NCBI GenBank assembly: GCA_035610365.1
Contig: CM069432.1
Coordinates: 235,256,104-235,320,103 of the forward strand
Direction of reading: 5' to 3'
DNA length: 64,000 nucleotides
Source: Aquatica leii
Taxonomy: Eukaryota; Arthropoda; Insecta; Coleoptera; Lampyridae
Shown here: in pieces, positions 21,608 to 33,219 of the stretch
How the letters are laid out: the number at the start of each line of letters is the position of its first letter
How positions within the stretch are numbered: position 1 is the first letter of the stretch
Program-made: the position numbers and the translations under genes
Notes under the pieces: generated by a model
Told to the model about the DNA's origin: nothing
What the model saw: only the letters and a program-made list of their open reading frames with translations
Database searches by the model: none

Positions 21608-22470
21608 TTATTTACCATACGCTTCAACGTTGATCAAAATGAAATTGCTGTTTACATCAGCGACAGCCAGTAAAACCACAAAATTAAAATGTTTGTAATT
21701 GTAAAACTGAGAACCAGCGTTTGGCGGACTCTTTATTTGGGAGTGTTTACCGTTGACGTTTCCAACGCATTTTGGCATTTGGAAAATTGTATAAAATGAT
21801 TGAGAAATTTCTCTCATGTTTCTCTACTGTAGGTACAGACATATACCATGGTTGCAAAATAGTCCAAACTATTTCAGTCAGTTCTTTCATTACATAATGA
21901 ATAGTACTGATTCCCATCCTAGAGTATTGCTGAAGAATGTAAACGATTTTCTTGTTGCTAGATACCTACAACAAATGAGATAGGCGTCATATATTTATTT
22001 AATTCCTGTTTACGATAGATATTTGTTTTTTTTAATTAATTGTCTGTCGAATCAATCGTATTCTTGCTTTTTGTTTGAGATTCCTATGTCAAGGCAAAAT
22101 GGCAAAATTTACGAAACAATTACATGTAAGAAAAATAAAAACTAAAACGTGTCTTCTGGGATCGATACAAATAGTGTCCCGGAAATAAAATGTCATTGAA
22201 GTTGCTGTGGTTTTTAATCCTATATTAAAACATAAATCGACGTCAGCAACCGTTCCAGAATCCGTTACTTTCAATACAGATAAAACTTCTGAGGGTTACA
22301 TTGAGTTTCAATATGAGCTTCAAGAAGAAACCTAAGGATTGTCTCGAGAATCGCCACGAGATCTTGAAGAGGACTGTCATCACCAAGCATACGACGTCGA
22401 AGACCAAACAACAAGTTGATTTCAGTCTCAAAACGATCATCAGAAAACGTATCAAGACATTCGTTTACCA
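21608..22470 (-). pseudogene. PIF/Harbinger transposase fragment
   Basis: The minus strand gives a Harbinger DDE nuclease in pieces. LQDLVAILETILRFLLEAHI (about 22300-22400) is followed by YSRMGISTIHYVMKELTEI with TILQPWYMSVPTVE (21840-21945). The intact frame 21608-21817 reads FQMPKCVGNVNGKHSQIKSP, then PNAGSQFYNYKHFNFVVLLA and NSNFILINVEAYGK. The first catalytic Asp of the canonical G-IDGKH block is Asn here. The third catalytic residue lies beyond 21608 and is not seen. Harbinger transposases work with a separate Myb-like protein, for which I see no gene. This may be the family that mobilised MITEs such as the one at 11769, but the ends cannot be compared. Confidence 0.7.
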
Positions 22471-24695
22471 AACACGTTTAAATGACACACTGCTTTAGAG
22501 GAAAAGACAAAAGAAAAAAATTGATGCCAAAGACGAAAGAAATGTTCTAATTCAAATCGACCGTCAGTGGCTCATACGAAAGTAGTTTTTAAATTTTATG
22601 GGGTCATTCAGTAAGTCCGGAAATAATTGATTAAAGAAATCAAACACTGGTTGCCTGGTATCTATGAGATTTCGTCGTTTCTTCATCCATTTTCTTCTAT
22701 GTAATCGACGTAAAAGTATGCCTGGGAAAAGTACGTCCATCCTGTCATAAATTCTTCACAACACTGACGCGACCTATTCAGTACGAAAGACAATACTGAC
22801 GTGACTTAAATGGACAAGACTTAACTGGAAACGACTGGGCCTTATGGATCGACTGAGAATCGACTTACAACAAATTTTTTATCGGTCCGTTGATAGCCTT
22901 AGAGACGCAACTTGCTTAATGCTTGGTTTTCAAAAACTTATCTGATGAACACATTGACTAGTACTGAAAATAAGAAGAATGTAATACAACGTGTTCTGCA
23001 CAGACAACTACGAGAAAAATGAAATTTTTTTAACATTAATCTTAAACATTTATATTTAGTCATTATACTTAACAACGTACCAAAAATTGAGTAGATAATG
23101 CTTTAACTGGAATTTTCTTTTTAATGTTTTTAAAACAAATGACACATTTTAAGAACAATTTAAATTTATATAAAAAGATTATATCAACTGTTTAAAGGAG
23201 TAACAACTTAAACAAATGTAATTATTTATGTATAATAAACACAATCAATAATTTTTCATGGTTGTAATAAGAATAACTCAAAGTAATTTGTTAAGTTTAA
23301 TTTATGTTAACTTCTAAAATAAAATTTACATTTATTAATTCAAAAAAGTCATGTCTAATTAACAAAAGAAATTTCAGCAAAGAAAATGTGTTGATTCTGA
23401 ATTAATAAAAGATTATATATATTTTTCAATAATGATGTTTACTTGACTTTTAGAAAAAACAATTTGCAGCTAATGCTAAATGTGTTTTTACGTCAATGTT
23501 AATTAAAACACAATCAATACAATTTTGTGTTATTTATAACTGTTTTTATTATTTTTTTAAATTGAATTAAATTGACAAATTCTTATTGTTTTTTAATCAA
23601 AACAATTAATGTGCCACTGTATGTCAATCAATCAAATTTCTAATAAAGAATCAGTTAGTTTAGACGTAACATGGCAATAACCTGCAACAAAAATCAGTTA
23701 CATTTATTACTATACGGAAAAGTTTAAGTATAAATTAAATTTGACATTTTATCTTTTTACAACTTACGAATAATGTTAATTTATGCTAATGTAACTGTTA
23801 GCACCCCAAGTTGTAAGTACATTTTAAGCAATTAATTAATACTTTTAAGAAAATTGCTAAGATAATTTAATTAGCACGTAAAAGGAAAACTGCAAAAAAT
23901 GTAAATTTCTCTACAAACTGCATGAAAAAGATTTGAAAAACCAGATACCATGTAATTAACCCTACTAGAAAATATTCTGTGCTACACGAAAACCAAATTG
24001 ATAGCAATTAATTAACACGCAAACGTAATTTTAATAAAGAGCGCAGTTCATTATTCAAATACAATATAAATGATGTGATCTAAAATTCTATTGTCCTTAG
24101 AATATTCTTTTCAATGAGTTTTATTTTGTAGGAAACAAACGATTGAATATTTAATGCGTGTATATTCATTCTTTCGCATTTATCTAGATCAATATCTTCT
24201 TTTCCAATAAGTGCTGAGAGAATCTTTCTACCGGAACTACTTTTTCCATTATTGTTGAAACGTATTCAATATGAAATGATTTACTGCCTTGTTAAAATGA
24301 ATATTGCACCGTTTTTAATTATTTATTTACAAGAATGAATGCACCGGGAATTTAATAATGTAATAAGCTATTACATGCAAGCTGAAAGTTTTGTTTTAGA
24401 TTATGTAATAAAATTATGTCTACATTGAAATATGAGACAGATTTTTAAATTTTAGTAATAGAGCGTTAAAAATTAAAAACATAAGCTAATATAAAATTTA
24501 AAAAATTATTTATACGGTATGATAACATATCAAAATTGTTTTATACAGTCTTAGTTTTGTGTTCATGATTTTATTTTTGCACACATAATAAATTTTACGT
24601 ACATATACACGGTACGTTTCTCGTAGTTTTGAGTTGGCTATTATGCATAATAAAAGTAAAACGATTGTATTTTTTATGCAAAGTTTTGTTTGTAC
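22471..24695. other. No recognised feature
   Basis: AT-rich sequence with no coding signature or clear repeat structure seen. Confidence 0.5.
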
Positions 24696-25740
24696 TTAAG
24701 GGGGTACTTAATGAAAAAATTTAAAAATTATCAATTTTTTTTTATTTTTGTTTTTTATTCTACACTATATTCTGCAAAGAATGCAAAAAATCCGATGTCT
24801 CTACAAGGTTTAGAAGTTACTTAAATTTAAGTGTAAACTTGGAAGGACTATGCGTTACACAAAAATTGCCTGCTTCAATGCCTAATAAATAAAAAATACG
24901 GCAACGAGGTATGTTTCCATTAACTGATAATGCTAGACCATTCCGAGCAACAATGTTTAGGATAATCTGCCCATTGCATTTTTTGCACGAAGCAAAAGAA
25001 TTCACCGCCGCACTCAACGCTCTGATACAAACAATATCGAAAACATTAGTGCTTTCATACTTCAAATACTCGGGCAATTGAGGTTTTATTTTAGAACCTA
25101 AGAAACAGGAGTTTCTGTTGTCGAGCAAGGTTGTGGTGACTCCACATTTACTGAACAAGTTGCATTCAATGTCATTTCTGCAGGCCTTTTACTTGAAAAC
25201 CGCCTTTTTCTCTTCTAGAAAACCGGACCCGTTCTCGGCATATTCGAAACGAGTAAAATAAAATCTCTGCAATAAACACAAGTAAAACAATAACACTACA
25301 ATATACGAACAGGAACAAGAACTTTGAAAAGCAAAAACGACTACTAAAGATAAAAAAACAAAACTTTTTTGTTTCTTGCTTCTCCTGAACAGTTGTATTT
25401 TTTCTATTTCGGTACACTTTTCTTCAAAACTATGACAGGTAATTGAGTGTGTTTTTTTGTATCTTATTCACGGCGACGCTAGTAACAAACGCAGCAGAGC
25501 GAATTTTAAAAATCCAGCTGGTTTCTTTTTTACTTCACTTTTAATAAGACAATAAAATTTTCAAACTTTCTAAGTCAATAAAAAATTTACTATTTCTTTA
25601 AATTAAATTCTACCTGCTGTACAGCTTTAAAACTATGTAAAGAGAACGTTTTCAAAATTTCACAAAAATCGATTTAGTAGTTTTTGAGAAAAGTGTACCT
25701 AAATTTGCATGGAAAATGGCTCCGTTTAGTACCCCCTTAA
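24696..25740 (-). mobile_element. Internally deleted TTAA-flanked DNA transposon, Kolobok-like
   Basis: TTAA at 24696-24699 and 25737-25740 flank inverted ends GGGGGTACTTAA and GGGGGTACTAAA (read inward). The 1-kb body carries a minus-strand fragment of a cysteine-rich transposase. TTAA target sites with G-rich TIRs and this protein type suit the Kolobok superfamily. piggyBac also uses TTAA, but its termini normally start CCY and the protein does not fit. The copy is too short for a full transposase. Confidence 0.7.
24817..25158 (-). pseudogene. Kolobok-like transposase N-terminal fragment
   Basis: The 113-codon frame reads FLGSKIKPQLPEYLKYESTN, VFDIVCIRALSAAVNSFASC and then CKKCNGQIILNIVARNGLAL and NIPRC. 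The C-x2-C ... GLA- ... C pattern is a zinc-ribbon-like motif seen in Mutator-like/Kolobok-type insect transposase proteins. The region upstream (25172-25417) keeps a trace of the preceding linker in shifted frames. The catalytic domain is absent, so this is a non-autonomous relic. The family label is from memory of similar proteins and needs a search. Confidence 0.5.
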
Positions 25741-26072
25741 TAAAACAATGAGACATTTATTTTGATTTAATATTTTTTTGTTTTGGTACAAATTAAAATG
25801 TTCATAAAATTAAGGTACGAGTAGTGTTTAAAAAAAAGCACTAATCTAAATATTTAAAGAAAATTATAGTATATACATATATAGATACAACGGCTTTATT
25901 ACATCAACACGTAGCCGTTTGCACTATTTGAACAGAAACCTTGTCTGAATTTATTTTATTAATTCGTTATTACGCATGTGAATTTTTTATGGAAGTTGGC
26001 ATGGTAAACACGTTAATTTATGCCACTACAAAGGTGTTTTAATAATGAATTAATAACTTAACAAATCTTCTC

Positions 26073-26157
26073 CTAGATCTCTTCTCCATCGTTTTCCGTT
26101 TTTACTTTGTGTTCATAGTCTTCCTCTTTTTTTTTGTTAGTACCAGTACCAGTATTG
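26073..26157 (-). CDS. Possible terminal coding exon of a host gene
   Basis: On the minus strand a good splice acceptor (TTTAAGTTTGCAG) is followed by 85 bases encoding NTGTGTNKKKEDYEHKVKTE and NDGEEI then TAG, a charged acidic C-terminal tail of the kind common in cellular proteins. It enters in phase 1. Upstream exons would lie above 26160, but none is recognised before 27500. The low-repeat, AT-rich flanks fit intron and 3'UTR. It could be a chance open stretch. Confidence 0.25.
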
Positions 26158-27470
26158 CTGCAAACTTAAAACTTAATTTATTTTGACCATTTTACACTGT
26201 TATAAATTGTTACTAATTTTACTAAAATTAAAACACAACAAACTAATTAAAAATTATAACAATTGCTTACTAAATTTATGTAAGACTATATCTGTACACG
26301 GTTCGCGTTAAGGTAATCTACAATCATTTTTATTTATACACGCACGTAAAAGCACTGAATTTGCAATTATTTATTTTAACACTGGTAGTTTTTTCTTTAA
26401 GACTGTCTAAAGTAAGTTTCTTACTATTATTTTTCATACTGAAGTTTTATCTTTGACTAGAATATTCTCTTGGTTTCTAAAACTGCATCAAATGTTCTCA
26501 ACATTTAATAATGTTTCAATATTATTTATGACGGTATTCATTATTACCATTTGTTTTATTTCTAACTCAATCATCTAGTATTAAACTACAACATAATCTT
26601 CAATAACTATTTCTTTTATTACCTTATACTAAAAATATTCTAGTCTTTTAATTTAGACTTATTTGTACGTTTTTTTAAAATTGTAATAATTGCATAGCTT
26701 AGAAATAGATTTTCTTTTTAGTTTTGGTAATGTTTACTTTCAAAATTCAAGCTATTATATTATTGTTTAGGTTTGGCATCATACATGACGCATATGACGC
26801 ACCATTTAAATTCGCCAGAAATTACTAAACGCACTTCAAACAATAATCCATGAATATATGTCTCCAAGTTAAACTCCTATGTTACTACATATCTTAATCC
26901 ATTGTTTTAAAACTGAATTCAAATATATAAAGACAACTGTTATATATAGTATAGTGTTTTTCATTATTTGTTTTAGACACATTATCTACACAGCATCACT
27001 TAGATTTAAAACCACTTTGTTCTTCCATATGTTTAATTTGAGTTTTAATGGGGTTTTAAGTGCCCTCTCTATAATTTGAATCAATTGTTATTCATTCGTT
27101 TGTATTTGTTGTTATTATTTTTACTATTTTCTAAGCTGCTTTTGATTTGGAGCCTCCTAACTAATAATCTGTTTTGCCAATGTTAATTTCTTTGGTCTAA
27201 TTACATAACTATACAACACCAAATTCGAAATATTTTTTTCTATGTTGTCTTTCGTGTTTAACTACTTAATATCGTTTTTTCTCCTCCACAACATTTTTAA
27301 TTTTATTGTTGAGTCAGCAGTTTTTAAGGTTTTCTTGGTTTCTTTGTTAACTTAACGTTTCAAGAACTGGCTAGAATTAAGTTTTTAGAGTATGACGCAT
27401 TTTTTAAGATCAATTTTTGTTTAATTAAACAACCATATTTTGTACCAGCTGGCCGTCCTTTACTAGAATT
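26158..27470. other. No recognised feature
   Basis: AT-rich sequence with no coding motif or repeat noticed. It could be intronic if the exon at 26073 is real. Confidence 0.4.
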
Positions 27471-28700
27471 TGAAGTGTAACGAAACGAACATAAAGTTCA
27501 CCATTTTAAACAAATTGAAAACAAATTTTAAAATGGTGCATAGACTTTACTCCCATCCTCGTATATCCCACCAGCGCCAAGACGACCCCCGCTCTAAAAA
27601 CGGCGCTGATAGAAGGAAAAAGGATATAAAAGCGGTTGCACCGTCTAGGATGGTATGTTTTTGTTGTCCGAGCGGCGTCTCTAAAGACACCTCGGACATC
27701 CCAAAAACCGCCTGCCAAACCTGAAAACTAATCGTAAGTTTCACCTGTCGCTACTAACAGCGAATTATTTTCACGCATTTTCAGAAATTCGTCCGTATAT
27801 TAAATAATTGTTGTGTTTTGGAGCCTTATATTTGGTTATCCTTGTTAGTAATTGTCGAACACCTGAAGTTTTCTGTAGAGTACCTTAGTGCTCGCCGTAG
27901 ATGACCGAAGGGTTAAGCACCATTACTGAATTGTTACATTCTACATCTTAGTCGAACCAGATGAATATCCCTTAGACATTTGTTCGTAGAGTACTTAGTG
28001 CTTGCCGTAAGTGTTTGTAGCGGTTTTATTTATCTCTCGAGTTATACGACAACAACTTTATATAACTCCGTACCTGTGACATAAACAAATACCCCAGAAA
28101 TCCGGTTTGTTACCGCGTCGTGTTACATACCTCATAAATACATAGTGAAGTGTATATCAGTCGATTTCATCCAGTCATTTACACCAAAAGTTCAAGGTCC
28201 AGTTGCGACGTTGGAAAATTATAGAAAACGCCAATCCAATAATAATTGTCGTTTTATTGACGTGAATTTAATTAAATTTGATTCCTAATGATCCGCCGCA
28301 TCAACCTGTAAAGTCCAGAAACCCTATTTTCTCACGTACAGACAGTATTTAAATTGCATTTAAAAAGTTAACGTTCGAACAGTTCGACGAGATTGTTTAG
28401 AAGCTTACCTGTCAAATCTACTGATTCTAGTTATTCAGATAAACGCAAGAGAAGGCATCGCTGGCAAAGGGATTTGCGTTAATAAATTACCGGAAAACAC
28501 GGGTATAAAAATCATATTCGTAATTTGTGCTTTAACTGAACCAACGTTGAGACAGAGTCATGCACGGGCCGATAGAGGGCGCTGCCGGCGGTTTCGACGA
28601 AGGAAATATACAGAGCCGCACCGAATTAATTTAAGCTTCCTTTCCTGAATTATGTTATTTTATGTTATTTATTTTATTTTGAATTCTAATTATTTCATTT
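27471..28700 (+). other. GC-richer, promoter-like or LTR-like block
   Basis: Base composition changes to mixed GC. A TATAAAAG box occurs near 27624 and TATAAAAAT near 28503. A short segment (GTAGAGTACCTTAGTGCTCG) near 27875 recurs as GTAGAGTACTTAGTGCTTG near 27987. The GC-rich stretch CGGGCCGATAGAGGGCGCTG lies at about 28565. This could be an LTR plus leader of a retroelement or a host promoter; no matching second LTR was found in the window. Open frames on both strands at 27470-27744 look like by-products of the higher GC content. Confidence 0.3.
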
Positions 28701-28798
28701 ATTTTTGTGTTGTTAAATGTAAGTACGTTTAATTATTTTATTATACATTTCAATTGTGTTTTGAATACTCATTTCTCCATTTAGCTACTTAGGATACT

Positions 28799-29209
28799 GT
28801 GGGCACAATCAACCACACAACGCCAGGACCTGTTACAGAAGAAAGCAGTGACCGTTCGAAACGCCGAAAAACAAAAACACTAAGATCAAAAACGAGCTCT
28901 TCTAAGTTAGTGTATGCCGCTCAGATGAGTCTTCGCGTAGAAAGAAATGCAGATGGTGCCAATGTACTTAAAGAAATCAAGTTTACAACTCCAACACGTA
29001 CTGGTAAATACCGTATGTGGAAATCCAAACGATTTTGTTTTTGTCGCCCTATCAAACTGCAATTCGTTTACGAAACAACCGATATAACAATCGCAGAAAA
29101 AAACTGTTTCGAAAATCAGATAAAACAACTTACTCTAACTTCTGCTAATATAAAAGATAAAATTATTAACATCTCCTATAGTCTATTTTTTACCATGACC
29201 ATTGAATAA
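28799..29209 (+). pseudogene. Unassigned repeat-type protein fragment
   Basis: The frame reads KRRKTKTLRSKTSSSKLVYA, AQMSLRVERNADGANVLKEI, KFTTPTRTGKYRMW and then VYETTDITIAEKNCF. The motif YAAQMSLR ... A--VLKEI--TTPTR--KYR is familiar from multi-copy uncharacterised insect proteins, which suggests a transposon-derived origin, but I cannot name the superfamily. The second half (after about residue 75) is less protein-like. No start codon context or splice site decides the ends; the frame opens just after a stop-rich region. Confidence 0.4.
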
Positions 29210-29465
29210 TAAATGTAAGAAGAAATGCAACTTAAGGGGCGATATCGTATCGACTGATTGGATCGAGATGTAGAGGTCGCCACGTTTGTATTGGATCGAG
29301 ATTTTTCAGTTCTTGCGTGTCTGTCGATTTGTAAACTTCGGTATTGAATTGAAAGTTTTTCTTGGGTTAACATTGCGATACGATTTTTAAAATTCTGGTA
29401 GTAGTAATGTTTGTTTGAACTTTTGTTTAGTTTAAGTGTAAATATATTTTTGATTTATTTTTAAA

Positions 29466-29740
29466 ATGGGAAAAATTACAAATCACGGTTGTGTTTATAT
29501 TAATTGTGAAAATAATAATACCGAAAACAAAGGTACTAGTTTTCTTAAGTTTTTTATTAGTCATAAAGTGCGTGCTAAAGAATGCTAGAAAAACTGTGGA
29601 AATATAAACATTGCCACAATGGACTTGGAAGATTTAAAACAAAAGAAGATTTGTGAGAAGCATCTTCGGAGATAATGTATAACAACAAAAGGAAATTTTA
29701 AACACACTGCAGTTCTTGTTCTACACCTTCAATCAGGTAA
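29466..29740 (+). pseudogene. THAP zinc-finger domain remnant
   Basis: ATG at 29466 starts MGKITNHGCVYINCENNN, followed by TSFLKFFISHKVRAKEC, NCGNINIATMDLEDLKQ and KKICEKHLRR. This follows the N-terminal THAP pattern C-x(2-4)-C ... C-x2-H with a KF-F block. The invariant Trp is replaced by a stop at the REC-stop-KNC position, and a second stop lies after HLRR. THAP domains bind DNA and usually lead P-type transposases. No transposase body follows within reach, so this is an orphan N-terminal exon. Confidence 0.6.
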
Positions 29741-31664
29741 ATATTAAAAAAAAAAAATTTCTACCAGACGTTTAAAAATGGTTTAAATTAGCATCGGAGA
29801 ATCTCCTTGTCCGGATTCTTCTTTTTGTTGCACTTAATTGTACAATAACTTAAAATAATTACTGTAAATCAGTGGCTGAGATCGCTATTACTTTCCACGA
29901 TCAATGATCGCAATCATGGTATTTAGAATTAATTAGTAATCGACTGTTGCTAAAAAGTCGCTCGTGTAAAGTTAGTCTTAAATCTAGCCATAAACATTCG
30001 ATTTTCGTTTTCCGGGATAAAATAACGTTTGGAGTATTGAAAATCAACATACCTAAGTATTTTAATATTGTTTCTAAACAATAAATTAATTAAAACTTGT
30101 TCATATTTAGATTTAAAAAAAATATTTACAAACATTCACAGAAACTAGATACTACTGTGATGTTTTTTTTCGACATGACGTGCTATTTGAATTCTGATGC
30201 AAACTTACGAACAAATAGTTTAAAGCATTAATAAACAACATATTAAAAAATAAGTGTCGTTCTTTTGTAAATTAAATGTTTCTATTTGAAATTAACCCTA
30301 AAAAGATTGTTGAGTAATTAGTCATAACTCGTGTTGATATTTGTCTCAAACATAAGATTTATGTATTAGAAATATATTTGCAATTATTTTCAAATACGTA
30401 TTGTCATTTGTAGTTAATGCTTATTGTTTTTAACTTCCTGTGTTTTTATGATTTACCTTGGTGTTTATATAAGGCTAGGTTTTTCCGAAAATGCTGAATG
30501 TGTGACACAAATTTTACAAACGTTCTTTCCTAGAAGAGTTTTCTAATTCTCTTTGAAAAGAATGCATTGTTAAATTTCTGTAAACAAAAAAATATAATTC
30601 AATGCTTAAATCCATGTTACTTTTTTATTAAAAAATCTGTATGTGGTTTAAAATTCTTACGAGGAAAAGAGCAAAAGGGTTATTTACCTACTTACACAAA
30701 ATTTTACGATTTCCGTGAACTACCTGCATACTTAAAGTTTATTATACATTTATTAAAGTAAATATTATAGGTAAAATCGTGTTATATTAGTCTTATTTGT
30801 TTATGCGATAATTAACAGTATTAATTTCTTTTCCACAACCGCAATTGTTATTTTATAAGCGATCAATGATTGCGATCGTTATTGTACAGACGCTCGATAT
30901 CGCGATCATTATTTTGCATAATGATCGATTCATCGTAATTGCATAATCGTACTGGCCATTGCTTTAAATGTTTTTTGTTGATGTCGGCATATCACGAATA
31001 AAAATATCGTTTTTGTAAATGTTAGGGCCGCATTTCTTTAGCACCTTGTCTAATAAATACTTAGTTTTTTTAAAAATAAAAAAAATTATAAACAAAATTC
31101 TTTTATGTTTATTTTAGCATGCTGAAAGCACTTCAATACAAATCCAACAATACATAAAAAATCGAAAAATTTTGAAAATACTAATACTAATTGCATTTTC
31201 AAAACTTTATTTTTAAAATACTAACAACTTAATTTTTTTTTTACTTTTTGGGCTTATTTAGTATAATTTTTTACAGAAGCTGTAATTGTTAATATGAACA
31301 TCAACCTAAGATACTCAAATGTAGTAGTTTCTAAAACATATGGAAGAAACCGCCGATTGTTATTTATTGATGACGATCGTGAAGACGAATAAATTTATTC
31401 TTTCTACAGCTCCAGTTCACTAAACGAAGGTATAAGTAGACAAGCAATAATAAGTAATTTTTTTAAATATATGTTTTATAGTTGAAGATACGTCCTATAA
31501 TATTTTGAAGATACTGGAACGACCACAGTGTGTTCTCAAATTCGTCAAGCCGTTAAGTTTTGACTAAACTACGCAACATAGTGATACAAATGGATTCTCC
31601 GTCAAAAATCCTTTTAAAGGATGAATTGGTCAATTATTCTTTCAGAAATTTAACATTAACTTTA
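29741..31664. other. No recognised feature
   Basis: AT-rich. Frames at 29950-30135 and 30567-30761 are not recognised. CGATCATT/ATGATCG-type words cluster near 29880-29920 and 30850-30940 without forming a clear unit. Confidence 0.4.
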
Positions 31665-32755
31665 ATTTAAAATTATTTAAATTACCAGTCCACTAATAAC
31701 AAATTCGTTTACATATGTTTCGAGCTTTAAAATAATGATGCTCATCTTCAGAAAAGTCTACAAAAAATATTTACAACTTTTTTAAATACAAAAAATGTCA
31801 ACATATCTTCTCCATAAAATTGTTTTTTGTAAGAAAATTTGGTGTTCAGAAATATATTCACTTTCTGTTTAAGAAGATTTCAGTAAAAATAAGTGATAAA
31901 TTTGATAATCAATTTTTTAAACAAAATCTAGGTCTTTCAATGGGTTCTTCTTTATCACTTTTCTCAATTTTTTTAAGAAATTAAGTAAAGGTAACGATTT
32001 CAAGATTTCTTTTTCTAATGAAATATTTATTTAATTTTTAAGCTACTTAAAGGTAGTAAAAATAAAGCTATTTAAGCCGTATAATTGTTTCTAAAAGATG
32101 CGGTTTACGGTTCCTTTAGAGCTTCTTTAAAGCTTTGATAGTACCACAAAGAGCTGCATAAGCCCGATTTTAATGCATTAAAGGAGCTACCTAACAGCAA
32201 CATAACTGCCGAATTTTTAGCTACTTAAATGCTTCATGGAGGCTTCAGTTTTTTCACAAGCCACTTAAAAGTGTTCTAAAGATTAACTTTAAAAGCTAAA
32301 GTAGTTATAAAAAAGTCGGTTTTAGCTGCAATTTGCTCACTGAGAAATTCTTGAATTACTAGAGTTCATTTATATTAAAATATCAAATACAAATTTTTTG
32401 TTGAACGAGCAAACCAAGTTCAATTATTATTTTAAACTTAAATTTTTTTAGATTTGTTTCTAAATTGCACCGTGCATCTTCCTTTTTTAAAATAATTAAC
32501 ATATAACATTTTGTAAAACTTACATTTTTTTAATTATCTAGTTACAAATTTTCAGATTTGAGATTGTTCGGAAAAATGTAAGTTAAAAAACTTTTTGTAA
32601 TCTTAGCTTTTTATAAGTTGTAAATATTTTTACTTTTTTGAAGATGAGCTTGATTATTTTAAAGCTCGAAGCATATGTAAAATAGTATATACATTTTAAA
32701 AGTTAACGAATTTATTATTGGTGGACTGGTAATTTGAATAATTTTAAAAATTGCC
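31665..32755. repeat. Fold-back PLE relic
   Basis: Arms 31665-31800 and 32600-32755 are inverted copies: ACCAGTCCACTAATAACAAA at the left versus the reverse complement of TTATTATTGGTGGACTGGT at the right. The interior keeps a PLE RT trace on the plus strand, FDNQFFKQNLGLSMGSSLSL at about 31895-31955, matching the F-N--F--Q--GL-MGS-LSP block. The arms include the hammerhead-like core CTGAAGA ... GAGC/GCTC ... GAAAC (31715-31751 minus; decayed at 32638-32680 plus). Positions 32040-32300 hold degenerate AGCTACTTAAAGGTAG-like repeats. Confidence 0.65.
31715..31751 (-). other. Hammerhead-like core in PLE arm
   Basis: The minus strand reads CTGAAGA (31751-31745), stem GAGC ... GCTC, then GAAAC and ATA. 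Core order and helix II are good. Helix III is absent, so activity is doubtful. Confidence 0.4.
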
Positions 32756-33215
32756 GAATAATAACAATAAATCCCCATAACAATTTTCTTTTAATTTACT
32801 TTGCATTGTTTTAGTTATTTCTATGTTTTCGATTTATATTTTACAAAAATAAATGAATATTTGAATCTACATATTTTTTTGTTTTCTTAAATATAAAGCA
32901 TGATATTGTTTAATTTTATTTGACATTGACTTGTGTCGTAACAATACAAGCTATTGTTTATGATATTAACCTGTTTTGAACAGGTAAACGGTAAAGTAAA
33001 CACAAATATAAGAAAAGGTTCTAACTCGTACTTCATAACGAATAAGTAAGTTCGCAAAATAAAAACCACGATTTTGCAGATGGCAGCAGGTCTTAAGTCT
33101 ATTAGTTTATGAAAAGAGGGGGTACAGACGGGTAAAAAAAAGAGAAACAAGAGAGATAAAACTACAGTACGATTTTTAACACACTATTTGCGCCTCTTCT
33201 TAAATTATTACTCAA
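32756..33215. other. No recognised feature
   Basis: AT-rich spacer. The minus-strand frame 32887-33150 is hydrophobic with no known motif. Confidence 0.45.
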
Positions 33216-33219
33216 TGCC

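Noticed and set aside
22301..22498. Lys/Thr-rich plus-strand frame
   Set aside because: It lies antisense to the Harbinger-related reading and shows no family signature.
27470..27744. Overlapping open frames on both strands
   Set aside because: They arise from local higher GC content with fewer stops; none has a recognisable motif.
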